Shown here: piece after piece, positions 35,585 through 45,642 of the stretch
Layout of the letters: each line of letters opens with the position of its first letter
How positions within the stretch are numbered: the stretch's first letter is position 1
DNA from: Sequoia sempervirens
Lineage: Eukaryota > Streptophyta > Pinopsida > Cupressales > Cupressaceae
Length of the DNA stretch: 64,000 nucleotides
Direction of reading: 5' to 3'
NCBI GenBank assembly: GCA_007258455.2
Contig: VDFB02000003.1
Coordinates: forward strand, 41,977,986-42,041,985
Notes under the pieces: model-generated
The model's database searches: none
The model's input: the letters and a program-made list of their open reading frames with translations, nothing else
Told to the model about the DNA's origin: nothing
Translations under genes and position numbers: made by a program

Positions 35585-37138
35585 ATGGAATGGAAGGGTT
35601 TGCATCATTGTGCATTTTCAGACAAGTGTAGGCTTCATAATACCTGTAGAAAGAATGAGTTTGAATGCTTGGCCTTTTTAGACAGCATCGAGATGGTCTT
35701 GCAAAGGAACCTTTTCATGCAAAATCTATCAGAACCATTAGCCTCCTCGGATCTGGGGTTTATTGATGTTGCAGTTGAGACATTCACGCAGATAGTTGAA
35801 GATCAGCTTGGTGGTGGTAAATGCTTGCAAGATTTCCTTTCGTCTAAATGGTGTAGAGTCCATGATGCAGCCCATTCAAAGTTCATCTGTCGTTTGTGTG
35901 GGGACATTATCTTTAAAGTTGGAGAATACCTGGAGTGGAAAGGTGAGTTAAGCAAAGAATGCATTGCAGAAGGGATGACTAGTTCTGAATCCAGGGATGG
36001 CATTGCAATTGATGTTGATGTGACTTTGGAAGGAACTGAGTGTCATGAAGATGAATCTGAGGCATCAGAGATAACAGAGGAATATTTAAGTGAAGAATCA
36101 CCTATGGAGATCAAGGAGGATGCTCCTGCGGAGGCTAGTCGAGTTCCTGAAAACATAGTGGAGGTTGAACAAGAAGTTCCCCTACAAGCTCTTCCTTTCC
36201 AAGACGAAGATGTGATACATACCAGATACAAAGAGTTTGTTGCCAGAATTATAAGAGATTGGTCAAGCCTAGGTTTTGGAGTCTACCTAGAGGAGCTGTT
36301 GTTACCAACTTGGTGCAGGATACATGAGGAAGGGCATTTAGAATTCACCTGTTTCCAGTGCCAGACAGTCATAAAGGAGGTGAAGGAACAAGTACAACTA
36401 CTCTTACATGCAAATGATACACAGACAGATGCATCAGACAAGTCTTTGACTGAGGAATGTCAACCAGTTGTTGATGAACGTCTTGAAGAACATGAGGAAG
36501 CACTCAGTGAAGTGATCAACGTTCCTGATGATTGTGATCAAGAATCCGAGCTAGTGCTAACAGAAGATGAATTCAGGGAGTCTTCTCATTTATCAAATTC
36601 TATTTTTCCTCAGCTTATTGATGAACTGCCCAATGAAAACTCACAGATTCTATGCATTATTGATGGGGTAGCTAATGTGGTTCATGCTAATGTGCAGGAA
36701 AATATGAATGATGTTGAAAACAAAAATGTTGCAGTCAGTATTGGTGAACATGCTCCAACTTCTCTACGTGAGAATTTGCTGGAAGATCAATCTGTGATAC
36801 CTTCGGACGAGCATCCTGCTGAAGAAATTGTTGTACAAGATAATGCCTCTACATTTTCATTGTTGATCCCTCATGGAAATACTCAAACAGGTGAAAATTT
36901 CCATGTTCATAGTTCTGAAAGTCTTCAATATGAATTTCACTCTACATCATGTAATGATTCCTCTAATTCTATCTTGCATATTTCAAATGCAAGTGGAATG
37001 TTTCATCGTCAATGGAGACCCCCTGATGACACTATGATCAACTCTTCACAAGTGCAGGATGATGAACACAACACTCAGTCTGCAGAAATACAAAATCAAG
37101 TTGTTTCTTTCTTTGCTGGAAATTCTGAATCTTGTTAA
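35585..37138 (+). CDS. Novel 517-aa acidic protein with repeated Cys/His modules, in an LTR element
   Basis: I do not recognise this protein. The ORF starts at the first ATG after an in-frame TAG at 35,570-35,572 and is open for 517 codons, unusual in this stop-ridden window. Two clear modules have the pattern C-x2-H-x3-H-x4-C-x2-C: residues 89-105 (WCRVHDAAHSKFICRLC) and 243-259 (WCRIHEEGHLEFTCFQC). Each follows a similar helical stretch ending LQDFLSSKW or LEELLLPTW. A weaker version lies at 15-28 (CRLHNTC, then C28). The spacing suggests a zinc-binding fold; that is inference. The rest is acidic (Glu/Asp-rich, especially 150-215 and 280-340). No transmembrane or signal segment, and no protease, RT or integrase motif. 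It could be a captured host gene or an accessory protein. Confidence 0.8.
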   Translation: MEWKGLHHCAFSDKCRLHNTCRKNEFECLAFLDSIEMVLQRNLFMQNLSEPLASSDLGFIDVAVETFTQIVEDQLGGGKCLQDFLSSKWCRVHDAAHSKFICRLCGDIIFKVGEYLEWKGELSKECIAEGMTSSESRDGIAIDVDVTLEGTECHEDESEASEITEEYLSEESPMEIKEDAPAEASRVPENIVEVEQEVPLQALPFQDEDVIHTRYKEFVARIIRDWSSLGFGVYLEELLLPTWCRIHEEGHLEFTCFQCQTVIKEVKEQVQLLLHANDTQTDASDKSLTEECQPVVDERLEEHEEALSEVINVPDDCDQESELVLTEDEFRESSHLSNSIFPQLIDELPNENSQILCIIDGVANVVHANVQENMNDVENKNVAVSIGEHAPTSLRENLLEDQSVIPSDEHPAEEIVVQDNASTFSLLIPHGNTQTGENFHVHSSESLQYEFHSTSCNDSSNSILHISNASGMFHRQWRPPDDTMINSSQVQDDEHNTQSAEIQNQVVSFFAGNSESC

Positions 37139-38352
37139 TTTGATTATGGAGATTTAGGAAATACAACTTGCATATGGGTTAATCATGGTCCTAATGAGTT
37201 ACCTCAGTTACTAGTTATTCCTAATCTTGACATGGAGTTTGAATGCTACAATGCAGAGATGTATTTTTCTGAATATAAAGACAGGTTTGCATTTATGAGG
37301 ACTGTTACCTTCACTTTATTGCTTGTCCATGCATTGATTAATCATATGGGGATGAGTCTCAGTTCATCCTATCTGATCATGAGCCACTTTGAGTCTCTCT
37401 GTACATAGTGTTGATTTGAATAAATACAACTTGGTCTACTTTTCTTTTGCCTTTGTCTGTTTTATTTTCTTTAGGATAGATTGCTTTAGTTTAGATTGCT
37501 TTTCTTTGCTTCTGTTTTAGCTAGTTTAGTTTGCTTTGGGTTTTGGTTTGGTTGTTGTTTTGCTTCTCTAGCTTGGGTTTTCTATCTTCTGGTTGGGGAA
37601 GTGTCTTTCTTGTGTAATAATTATTTATTATCTGGGATTGTTCTAAGTGTTTCATTGATAGACTTTAATCATGGGTCTTAAATTAATGGTCAAAGATCTT
37701 TTGTTGGTGTCAAGCAATCTGAATGTCTGATTTAAAGAGAATGGGTCATTGGTCTGACTTGAACCTGAAGTATTCTAAAATCTTATATCCTTCATACGTC
37801 TTAAGAATCTGAAGGTTGCAGTAGGGTCCTTGCGAAGTCTTGTTGGGTGAAAAATCATATTTCTGCTTTAGTGCCACTGTGGTTCTCAGCCCTGAGTGTG
37901 GACTTCACTGTTCACAGGTTAAAAAAAAAAAATAGAAGAGAAAATATTGAGAGTCAGAAGAAAGATTTCAACTTATCAGGAGTATCTGAATATCTCTACC
38001 GGGGCTATGGACGCCTGGCTGGTAGTAGAGCTATGTTCAGGAGAGTCATGGTGATAACCTCGTCGGGGCTATGGACGCCTGACTAGCAGCGAGGCTCTAT
38101 CCAGGTTGCTTTTGGAGCTAGAATCTTTACGTAGCCTAACTTGACTGAGCTTGGTTTCTACAGTAGCTCAAGGAGGGAAATGAACTCACTTGCACACACT
38201 TGGATTTTCAGTTTATGGAAGGTCCAGTCTATCTTTGGTTCTGATTCTTTAATCTTACATTTTGATTTGTTTGCCTGATAGGGAGATTGAAACCAAAGAT
38301 TCTGGGTTCATGATTCTTGTTCATCATCAAAATACTCTGGAGTATTTTCTCA
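37139..38352 (+). other. 3' untranslated interior of the novel-ORF element
   Basis: About 1.2 kb without coding signal, T-rich from 37,430 to 37,680. It contains two structured hairpins at 37,994-38,094. A polypurine tract is not visible before the 3' LTR. Confidence 0.6.
37994..38094 (+). other. Twin hairpins with the same loop and different stems
   Basis: Both hairpins contain the loop GGGGCTATGGACGCCTG. The first (37,994-38,030) has the stem CTCTAC/GTAGAG and the second (38,058-38,094) has CCTCG/CGAGG. The stems differ in sequence but both pair, while the loop is unchanged. That is the mark of selection on RNA structure. A role in packaging, dimerisation or translation is possible but unproved. 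Confidence 0.7.
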
Positions 38353-38366
38353 GCAGAGTCGCCATT
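38353..38366 (-). other. Inverted PBS-like sequence before the 3' LTR
   Basis: Read from the LTR on the minus strand, the sequence is AATGGCGACTCTGCTG, two bases from the LTR end. It resembles the TGGCGACTC-type PBS of many plant Ty3 elements. A polypurine tract would be expected at this place. Confidence 0.45.
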
Positions 38367-40461
38367 TGTTGTGCAGTTTTGCACACACGCCCCACTGAAA
38401 GTAGGGACCCTCTTTTTGCTCTGACTTTTGGTGTCTTTTGGCCCCTTAATTTTATTGATTTGGTTGCTCTTGGAGGTCCTTAGATGTTCATCTTGCTTGC
38501 CTAAGTGATTTCCCCAGGTTACACTTTGAAAAAACTAAGTTCTGAGCAAAATCCGGGTTTTTACCCCAATCCGGGATTTTTTGGTCGTCAGGATTTTCCC
38601 GGATTCTGCTCAAAGTCCGGCTCTGTGCAAAAATCTGGGTTTTTACCCCAATCTGGATTTTCCGGTCCATCTGGATTTTCCTGGATTCTGCTCAAAGTTC
38701 GGCTCTGTGCAAAAATCCGGGGTTTTAGTCCAGTCCGGGATTTTTTGCTCCATCCGGATTTTCCCAATTTCTATGAAAATTCCGATCCGAGCGAAGTCCA
38801 GGTTTTTGCCTGCGTTCGGATTTTCCACCCGACCCGGATTTTCCCGATTTTTGTGAAAGTCAGGCGAGAAGGATTCAACGCTGGAGTCCGGAGTTTTATG
38901 TCATCCGCAAAAATCCGATCAGGCCGGATTTTTCTAGATTTTCTGGAAACTTTGAATTTTTTTCCGAAAAATATTTTTTCAAAAATGGGATTTTTTTTTA
39001 AATGCTCCTGAAAGTGAAAATTCTTGAAAAAAACATAAAATTTAAAAATAAAGTTTCCAAAAATGGAAAAAATTCGAAAATGGAAAGTTTTGTTTTAAAA
39101 ATGTAAGTTTTTCTTAAAGGCCAAGATTTTATTCAAATTTAATTTGGACATGTGGGCTATTAATGATGATATCTATTTTTTAGGACTAAACAAATATTAA
39201 AAGGGGGACTTGCATATGGATTCGTGCCAAAAGAGGGTGATCTGGAAATGTTCAATTTAAATTTTCAAAATGGGGCCTACATAGGAATCTGTGTCAAAAC
39301 TGTTTACAGCTAGAGGACTTTCTGGAGGACACGTAAATCTGATCTTGCTGGAGGTCGTAGGCTGACATGGATAATATTCATGCATTTAATGCAAATCTTG
39401 TCCTATTTTGAATTTCTTCTTGGCCGACCTGTTTGGGTCCAGTTATTATTGTAAAATCTAATTAGGCCGACCTGTTTTGGGGCCAGTTATTATTGTAAAA
39501 TCTAATTGGGCCGACATGTTTGGGGTTTCTATAAATGGCATTTTTGCCTCATTTGTAAGGGGGGTAGATAGATAGAATAGAGAACAGAGGAATGCACAGA
39601 TAGATACAAGCGAGTTTAGCAGTAGTTAGAGTTAGGAGTTAGCTTCTTTCGAGCAAATGCTATAACAGAACATTGGAATTGTTGTTGGAGTTTGGTGATT
39701 CAATACAATTGAAGGCATTGTGATTTTTTGGTGATCTCTTTTGTGTTGACTTATCTTGCATGGTTCTTATGATTCAATCATTCAGATTGCTCAAGGTTAT
39801 TAGATTTAGATTTAAATCCGATTCAATGATGTTTATGATTTAATGTTTGAAGTGTTTGCAGCAATCCCTGGTCCATACTTTTTGCAGCTAGCTGATTGTT
39901 AGTTGCTTTGCAAAGTTAGCCTGGACCTTTATATTCATTGTGTTTGGTTCAATTGTGGAGATTTATTCATTTCAACTGCAATTGGGTTGTCTTGGGTGAA
40001 TGTTCATGATCTGAAAATCTTTAAAACCTTAGAAGATTGCACTGTTTCTGTAGGATTGTAGATTTATCTTGATCAAGCAGAGATTGGTTTCGTGGGGATT
40101 GGTCCACCTCAAGTGTTTTATCATTTGCATTGTTAATCTTAGGAGTTAGAATAGAATAGAATCTCTCTAAACCCTTATCTATTTTGTTGTTTATTTTGAA
40201 TCTGGGTTAGTTTTAGGATTGAAAGCATCACCATATTGTTGCATCTGATGAAAATTCACTTCCAGAATTGTTCATTTGTAAGGCCCCTTGTGATTACCAG
40301 CATTTTCACATATTATCTAAGTTGTTTATGCATTGTCATGACCTGACACCCGAGAGACCTTGGGGTGATTTTCAACAATTTATTGTTGAAGATTATCTTT
40401 CAAGAGAGATAGAATATCATTTTCTGTCTGAGTTCTTGCTGTGCAGAAAACACCATCAACA
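38367..40461 (+). repeat. 3' LTR of the novel-ORF element
   Basis: The LTR is 2,095 bases, with the same ends, 83-base array (38,547-38,875) and 44-base repeats as the 5' copy. It is followed by the target duplication CTACC. Confidence 0.93.
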
Positions 40462-40466
40462 CTACC

Positions 40467-40970
40467 CAACTAGTCGTATATTTTCTATTGAGAAACTCTA
40501 AATTTTACAAAAGACTAAAGAGAGTAAAAATAATAAAAAATATTCTAAACATTTAGTTGAAAGTCATCCAAATGATAAAGAGGAGGTGCATCTAATCCAA
40601 AAGAAAGCTAAAGTTAAAAACATTCTAAAAAGTCTAAGAAAAAAAAAATCCTAAAGAAGAGGATTTTAGAAAGTAAGAAAAGATAGACTTCAATTCATAT
40701 GTTTCACCTACTATTCAAAATAAATTTGAAATTATGCAATGGGAATTTGACTTTCTTAGATGCTGGTATCTTAACTTTAGCAACATTGAATCAATGTAGG
40801 ATTGAGATTAGTGGTCAAGTAGGGAAGAAAAATAAATAAAAAGGATAAGGAACATGCACCTAATGAAAACCATGATGTGTTTTTATAAAATTTATGATAA
40901 AAATGAAATTGGAGATTTTAAAAATTTGTAAAAACTATAGGTGAAGAAATTGGAGCTTTTAAAAATTTGG
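40467..40970. repeat. Old tandem repeat family, continuation after the LTR element
   Basis: The CAACTAGTCGTATATTTTCT block resumes the unit cut at 33,260. The AAATGATAAAGAGGAGG block and the AAAACCATGATGTG block follow in the expected order. A short local duplication (GAAATTGGAG, then TTTTAAAAATTTG) lies at 40,909-40,968. Confidence 0.75.
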
Positions 40971-40984
40971 GAAATTAGACGGAT

Positions 40985-41325
40985 CACTGTGTGAAAGCCG
41001 AGGTTGTGTTCATCAATATTAAATTTTCCTTGGAAAAGGGCTACTCTAAACTTTAGGTGGAGGGAGACTCACTAAACATCATCAACTACCTACGTGGTAT
41101 CTAAAAGCCTAGTTGGACAATTGATTAGTTGATCAAGGATGCTATAATGATGCTAAGATCTTGTGAGGAAACTCGTGTCACTCACATCTACTAAGAGGGA
41201 AACTCATTGGAAGATTTTTTTTCTAATGAGGTCAAAATTAATGAGTTTAAGGTATGGGAGGAGTACTCCATCCTTCTTAAGGATGCTAAGGTTTTAATGC
41301 GAAATGATGGATATGGTTGAGCTCA
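40985..41325 (+). pseudogene. RNase H-like domain of a LINE, C-terminal half
   Basis: With four stops removed, the plus strand gives VEGDSLNIINYLRGI, then KPSWTID, LIKDAIMMLRSCEETRVTHIY and EGNSLEDFFSNEV. These are the EGDS and H-x-Y-x-EGN blocks of the RNase H domain (RVT_3 type) found at the end of plant L1 ORF2 proteins. The first Asp block is only hinted at by LDGSL at 40,975. The RT that should precede it is absent. Confidence 0.75.
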
Positions 41326-41339
41326 TTTGCTGGATTGAT

Positions 41340-43240
41340 ATTACCATTTGTACCTACATTATAGTCAAACACTTTGTGGGTATCCATTTGCTTGTTGGCT
41401 CTTAGTTGAACATCTCTATCCGAGGGTTTTTGTGAATATGGGAGGTGACCCAAGCAGAATTGAGCCCCATTCTTACGCTAGTTTGAGGAAGAATCATAAA
41501 ATTTGGAGGATCCTTAAGCATGGTAATTTCACGCCTTTCCTGGAAAGTCTACACGGACATGATCCCAAGGATTCAACGAAATTTATTTCCTATTAGCATA
41601 ATCGTAAGCTATAGGTTAAGGGAATGGTGTTTAAGATTAATGAGGAGTTTATAGCTACCATTACTGGGTTGCCTGTGGTAGGTCACAAATTCTTCAAGGA
41701 TAATAAGAGCAATGAGGAGGCAATGGTTCAATTCTTTAAGGATGATGAACAGAAAAAGCTTATCAAGATGTCATCTTGGGGCTATGAACATACATCTCTG
41801 AAGAAGATTTTGGCAGATATTATGGAGATTATCATGTGGTATGTTACCCTTGAAGACAAGTTTACTGCAATTTTAGGTCACTTTGTTGAATCATTTCAGA
41901 CATGGGATTTTTATTTTGTTTCCTTTCTTTCTCTTGTCCTCGTTGGAGGTGTCTGTGTATACTCATTTGAAAAATAGGAGGGCATCGGTTTTGCACGAGT
42001 GCCTCATCTTGCTTATAATGGAGCATGTGAGAGCCCTCATACCTACTAAATCAATTAAGGGAAAGGAAAAGGATTTAAGTGATTCTTCCCTCTTGAATGG
42101 GTCAAACACTAGTGCTGATGGGGAGGAGGATTGGAATGAGGAGGACGAGGATGGGTCTTCTTCCCCTATGGCTGCCCCTTCTAAGAAGAGAAAGAAGGGA
42201 AAACAGGCTACCAAGAAGATTATTCTTCAAGAGTAGGAGTCCCAGTATGTTGGAAACTATATGGATGTTGTTTTTGGGGATTCCAAGTCTAAGGATAATG
42301 TTGTGTTTAATGGGAAAGATGATGTTGTGGTGGGTGGTAAGGAGGAGGTTCTGCAGGATAATGTAGTGGTTATGGAGGCCAAGGAAAATCCTAGAAGGGC
42401 TTCCAAGCGTATTGCTAAGTTGAAAAATCAAGCGCTGAAAGATGTTTTAAAGGATGCCATGGAGCATTGCAAGGATAAGGGTGTTGAGGAGAAAAATGTT
42501 GAAATTGATGACTCCCTGGTTCAAAAGACACCAAGTGTGGAGCCCTCTAGTGAGAAGTTTGTGTAGGAGGAGGAGGGAGTTAATCCGAGGCCTGGAAAAC
42601 CATAGCCTCTTAAGGTTAACCCATTGTCAAAGGAGTTCTTGTACCTAAACATGATACCACTTTAATTTTTGAGCTCCTTGACATGGCACGTGTGGGGGCC
42701 ACTGACACTTTCAAGCTGGCAAAGTGGACTCTACAAGAATTCAACAGGGTGAATATCAAGATCAAGGGATTGAAAGAAAATGTGCAAAATATTCTAAAGG
42801 GCTCTTCCTTGGATATTTTGATTGATAGAATTGTGGATTTAGAGTGCTCTTCTTTTGACTTCAAGTCCTTATGTGAGCATCGTCTCTCTAAATTGGAGGC
42901 TAAGGTCTTGGACACCAATGCGAACATCAAGAAACTGCTGCATGTCTACCACATTTCTATTAAGAATAGTGTTGATTCCTTAGAAGTCCTATTCCACAAG
43001 ATAAGTGAGCTAAGAGAAGACCAACTCTACTTTGCTGAGCTAATGGAGAAGGACCAGTCTTCAAAGGGAAAAGGGAAATATGTTGGAAATGATGAAGTTA
43101 AAGGCCCTGCTACTAGAGGAAAGGGTAACTTGAGGAAATCCTTTGAGGAGGAGAAGAAAGAACTGTTGGACATGATCGATCTACATAGGAACCGAGAACT
43201 TGAGGTGGCTAACACCTTAAGGAACATGAAATAGTGTCCA
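41340..43240 (+). pseudogene. Unknown coiled-coil protein after the RNase H, four broken ORFs
   Basis: ORFs at 41,348-41,596, 41,624-41,977, 41,883-42,236, 42,261-42,566 and 42,683-43,234 overlap or nearly join and appear to be one frameshifted gene. The first part contains FKINEEFIATITGLPVVGHK, resembling the I-x-x-x-TGLP block of plant transposon-associated proteins of unknown function. The middle is acidic then basic (EEDWNEEDEDGSSS, SKKRKKGKQATKK), like a nuclear localisation region. The last 180 residues are predicted coiled coil (LSKLEAKVLDTNANIKKLL). I cannot assign a function. It lies between a LINE RNase H and a LINE-type tail and may be part of that element. Confidence 0.55.
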
Positions 43241-43379
43241 TTTTTGTGTTTTGCTTTGTCGTTTTCCTTACTGCTAGGTCTCAATTTGTTTACTGTTGTT
43301 TTCCTGCTTTTTTACTAATGACTGCTGCTGATGGTTTAATGTTTTTATCTTTAAGCAACATTTTGTATGTTCAGTTGTA

Positions 43380-43434
43380 AAGGGTTTCGGGTCCCTTCAA
43401 AACCTGTTTTTCCCATATAATAAAAAAAATCTTG
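43380..43434 (+). other. LINE-like 3' tail
   Basis: GGGTCCCTTCAAAACCTG, then CCCATATAATAAAAAAAATC is like the ends of plant L1 elements with a short A-rich tail. The old tandem repeat resumes right after it (TCTTGAATTTCATCGAG). No clear target duplication was found, so the borders of the insertion (about 40,970-43,434) are approximate. Confidence 0.5.
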
Positions 43435-43435
43435 A

Positions 43436-43905
43436 ATTTCATCGAGAAAAAGAAGAATAACATTCCAAAGTAAGAATATAATTTTATTAATTAATTATTT
43501 TTTATTTAACTCTGGGACCAATGGTTACTGATACTAGGAAGTGTTAGAAATTTTAATTTAACGCATTGATTTATCTTCAATTCAAACTTTGTCAACTAAC
43601 TTTATTTTACTCTAGGAACAACATTTAGTTATATTAAGAAACTCTAGAATTTTCATTCAACATGTTGATTTATCTTTGAGATAGCATAATCCTCTATGGA
43701 ATTATGTTATTATTTTATTTTACACTTTCATGCATCAACCCAATGAAAACCATGACGTAGTTATAAGAAATTTATGGGAAAAAATGAATTTGGAGCTCCA
43801 AAAGAGTTTCAAAAACTAAATATGAAGAGCAACAATCTTGTTTCACCAAGAACAAGTATAAGAACAAAAATTCAAAGTAAGAATATTATTTACTTAATCA
43901 ATTGA
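43436..43905. repeat. Old tandem repeat family, block between two LINE insertions
   Basis: It contains the pair TTTAACTCTGGGACCAATGG and ACTCTAGGAACAACATTTAG. An AAAACCATGACGTAG block from a shortened next unit follows. Confidence 0.75.
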
Positions 43906-45053
43906 ATTTTTTTTTATCCGTAAGAGTGAGTTTATTGATTAAAATTAAAATTAAAAATTACATAAATGGCCAACCATGGCTAACATGCAATAATGCAATA
44001 GAGGGGTACAATAGTATACCACAACTCAGTTTGAGTTACATTTATCCACCAGATTTGGTGTGGGATTGCAAATCCATTTTAATCCTATTCAATTTTTTCA
44101 TGGGGATTTTCTTTTTCTTGTTTTGAACTTCTTGCCAATCTTCCCATCTTCCCTCTTTTGCATTGCTATGGGAACTGCAATTTGAGATGAAACCTGTGGA
44201 TTGCTTCCACCACTCATTGTAGATGATTTCTAATTGTTTGTTGGAGAAGAAATGTCAATTGGGTTTGAGGTTGAAATTTGAGGCTTGACTTTTGAAGGGT
44301 TTCTTGGTTGTTGCAGCTACCTTTGAGCTAGGCATGCTTTTGGACAAGGATTCTTAGTTGGGTGTGTTGTGCCTTGCCCATTCTCAGAAAATTAGAAGGG
44401 CTTCTGAGAAGGAACACCCTTTTCCTCCCTCACCTTTGAGGATGCTCTAATTGAGTAATGATGAGGTTGAGCATCCATCCACCAAGACTGTTGATGATAA
44501 TTTTTGATGATTCTAGAACAAGAGTTGGCCATATGATCCGTTTCAAAACATTTCCTACATCGGAAGGGTAAACCTTCATAATCTAGCAATTGCGTCTAGC
44601 TGTGGTCAACAAACTTGAATGTGATATTGACGGGGAGATCACTTGTGACATCAATGTCTACAAGGATGTGAGCAAAAGTTGTGTGGATGAAGTTAGATGT
44701 GTCTGAATCCACTGCAAGGAAGCTTCCCAAAGAATCTCCAATCTCTTGAAAGAAATCCGCAAACCATAATTGCAATGAAATATTCGAAAGGAAGATCATC
44801 CAAATAGGTTTTGTAGAGAAAGATGCAGTAGCAGGGTTAAAATTTGGAAACCAAGGTTTAAGGAGTATGCTTTGCCCCCAAATCCATTTCTCTTGCAGAA
44901 TGGCATCCCTATCCTAAATGCAATCAAATGCCACAGTAAAAATCCCTTGAGCACAGGGGTAAACCTCTACATTACTATGATAACGAAAAAAGTACACATT
45001 TTCCTTGCTTAATTCAAGAATAATTAATGATAAATTGGACTTGATATTGTCTT

Positions 45054-45357
45054 GATCTAGTGTTGTGATGTGTTTTACACAACCACATTAGGTTTTGGGC
45101 CCTATTAAAGCTAAATATCCTAACCTTTCCTTAATTTAGTGTTGTAAAGTGTATTTATTTACACTTTCACATTAAATTTAGCAGGCTTGTAAACAAAGTT
45201 GACCTAATCTAGTGTTGTAATGTTTTTTACACATTCACATAGGATTTAAGGCCCTTTTAAGCTGAATTGACCCAATTTTTCCTTAATTTAATGGTGCAAA
45301 GTATATTTATTTACACTTTCACATTGAATTTTTGGCCCTCTTGCATTTATGACCTTA
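45054..45357 (+). repeat. Two tandem 152-base units with small hairpins
   Basis: ATCTAGTGTTGTRATG starts units at 45,054 and 45,206, and a half-unit TTTAGTGTTGTAAAG lies within each. The first unit has the perfect stem AAAGTGTA/TACACTTT around TTTATT; the second has a changed version. They lie upstream of the TATA box of the solo LTR. Confidence 0.75.
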
Positions 45358-45633
45358 ATATCATCATTAATAGGCCCCTAAGACCCTATATTGTGTATCC
45401 CAAGGCATATTTCAATCAAAAACCCAACAAGATCAATAAATAAGCTTAATTTACACAATCCCTGACACTTTAGCAATCAAAATAGGCCCTGTGGGACCCA
45501 TTCACCTAGCTTGGAAAATGAGTCCCATTTGGCCTATTTTCAAGGTTTTGACCAGGAAAAGTTGAGTTTTAAGTTCAAATTTTATGTATGTCGGCCTTTG
45601 GGATCCAATACACAAGATATTAGATGGATTGCC

Positions 45634-45642
45634 TATATAAAT
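45634..45642 (+). promoter_or_regulatory. TATA box of the solo LTR
   Basis: TATATAAAT lies about 660 bases into the LTR, downstream of the 152-base repeats. Confidence 0.5.

Larger units (their letters stand above)
33261..40461 (+). mobile_element. Non-autonomous LTR retrotransposon carrying a novel 517-aa ORF
   Basis: Two direct repeats of about 2.1 kb, both starting TGTTGTGCAG and ending CATCAACA, flank a 3,006-base interior. The target duplication CTACC is exact (33,256-33,260 and 40,462-40,466). Removing the element joins a sequence that matches the paralogous site near 32,650 (CCCAACTAGTCATA). The interior has no gag, protease, RT or integrase motif but has one long ORF at 35,585-37,138. 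The LTRs are close in sequence (three differences in the 120 bases from 34,021), so this is one of the younger insertions here. Confidence 0.93.
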
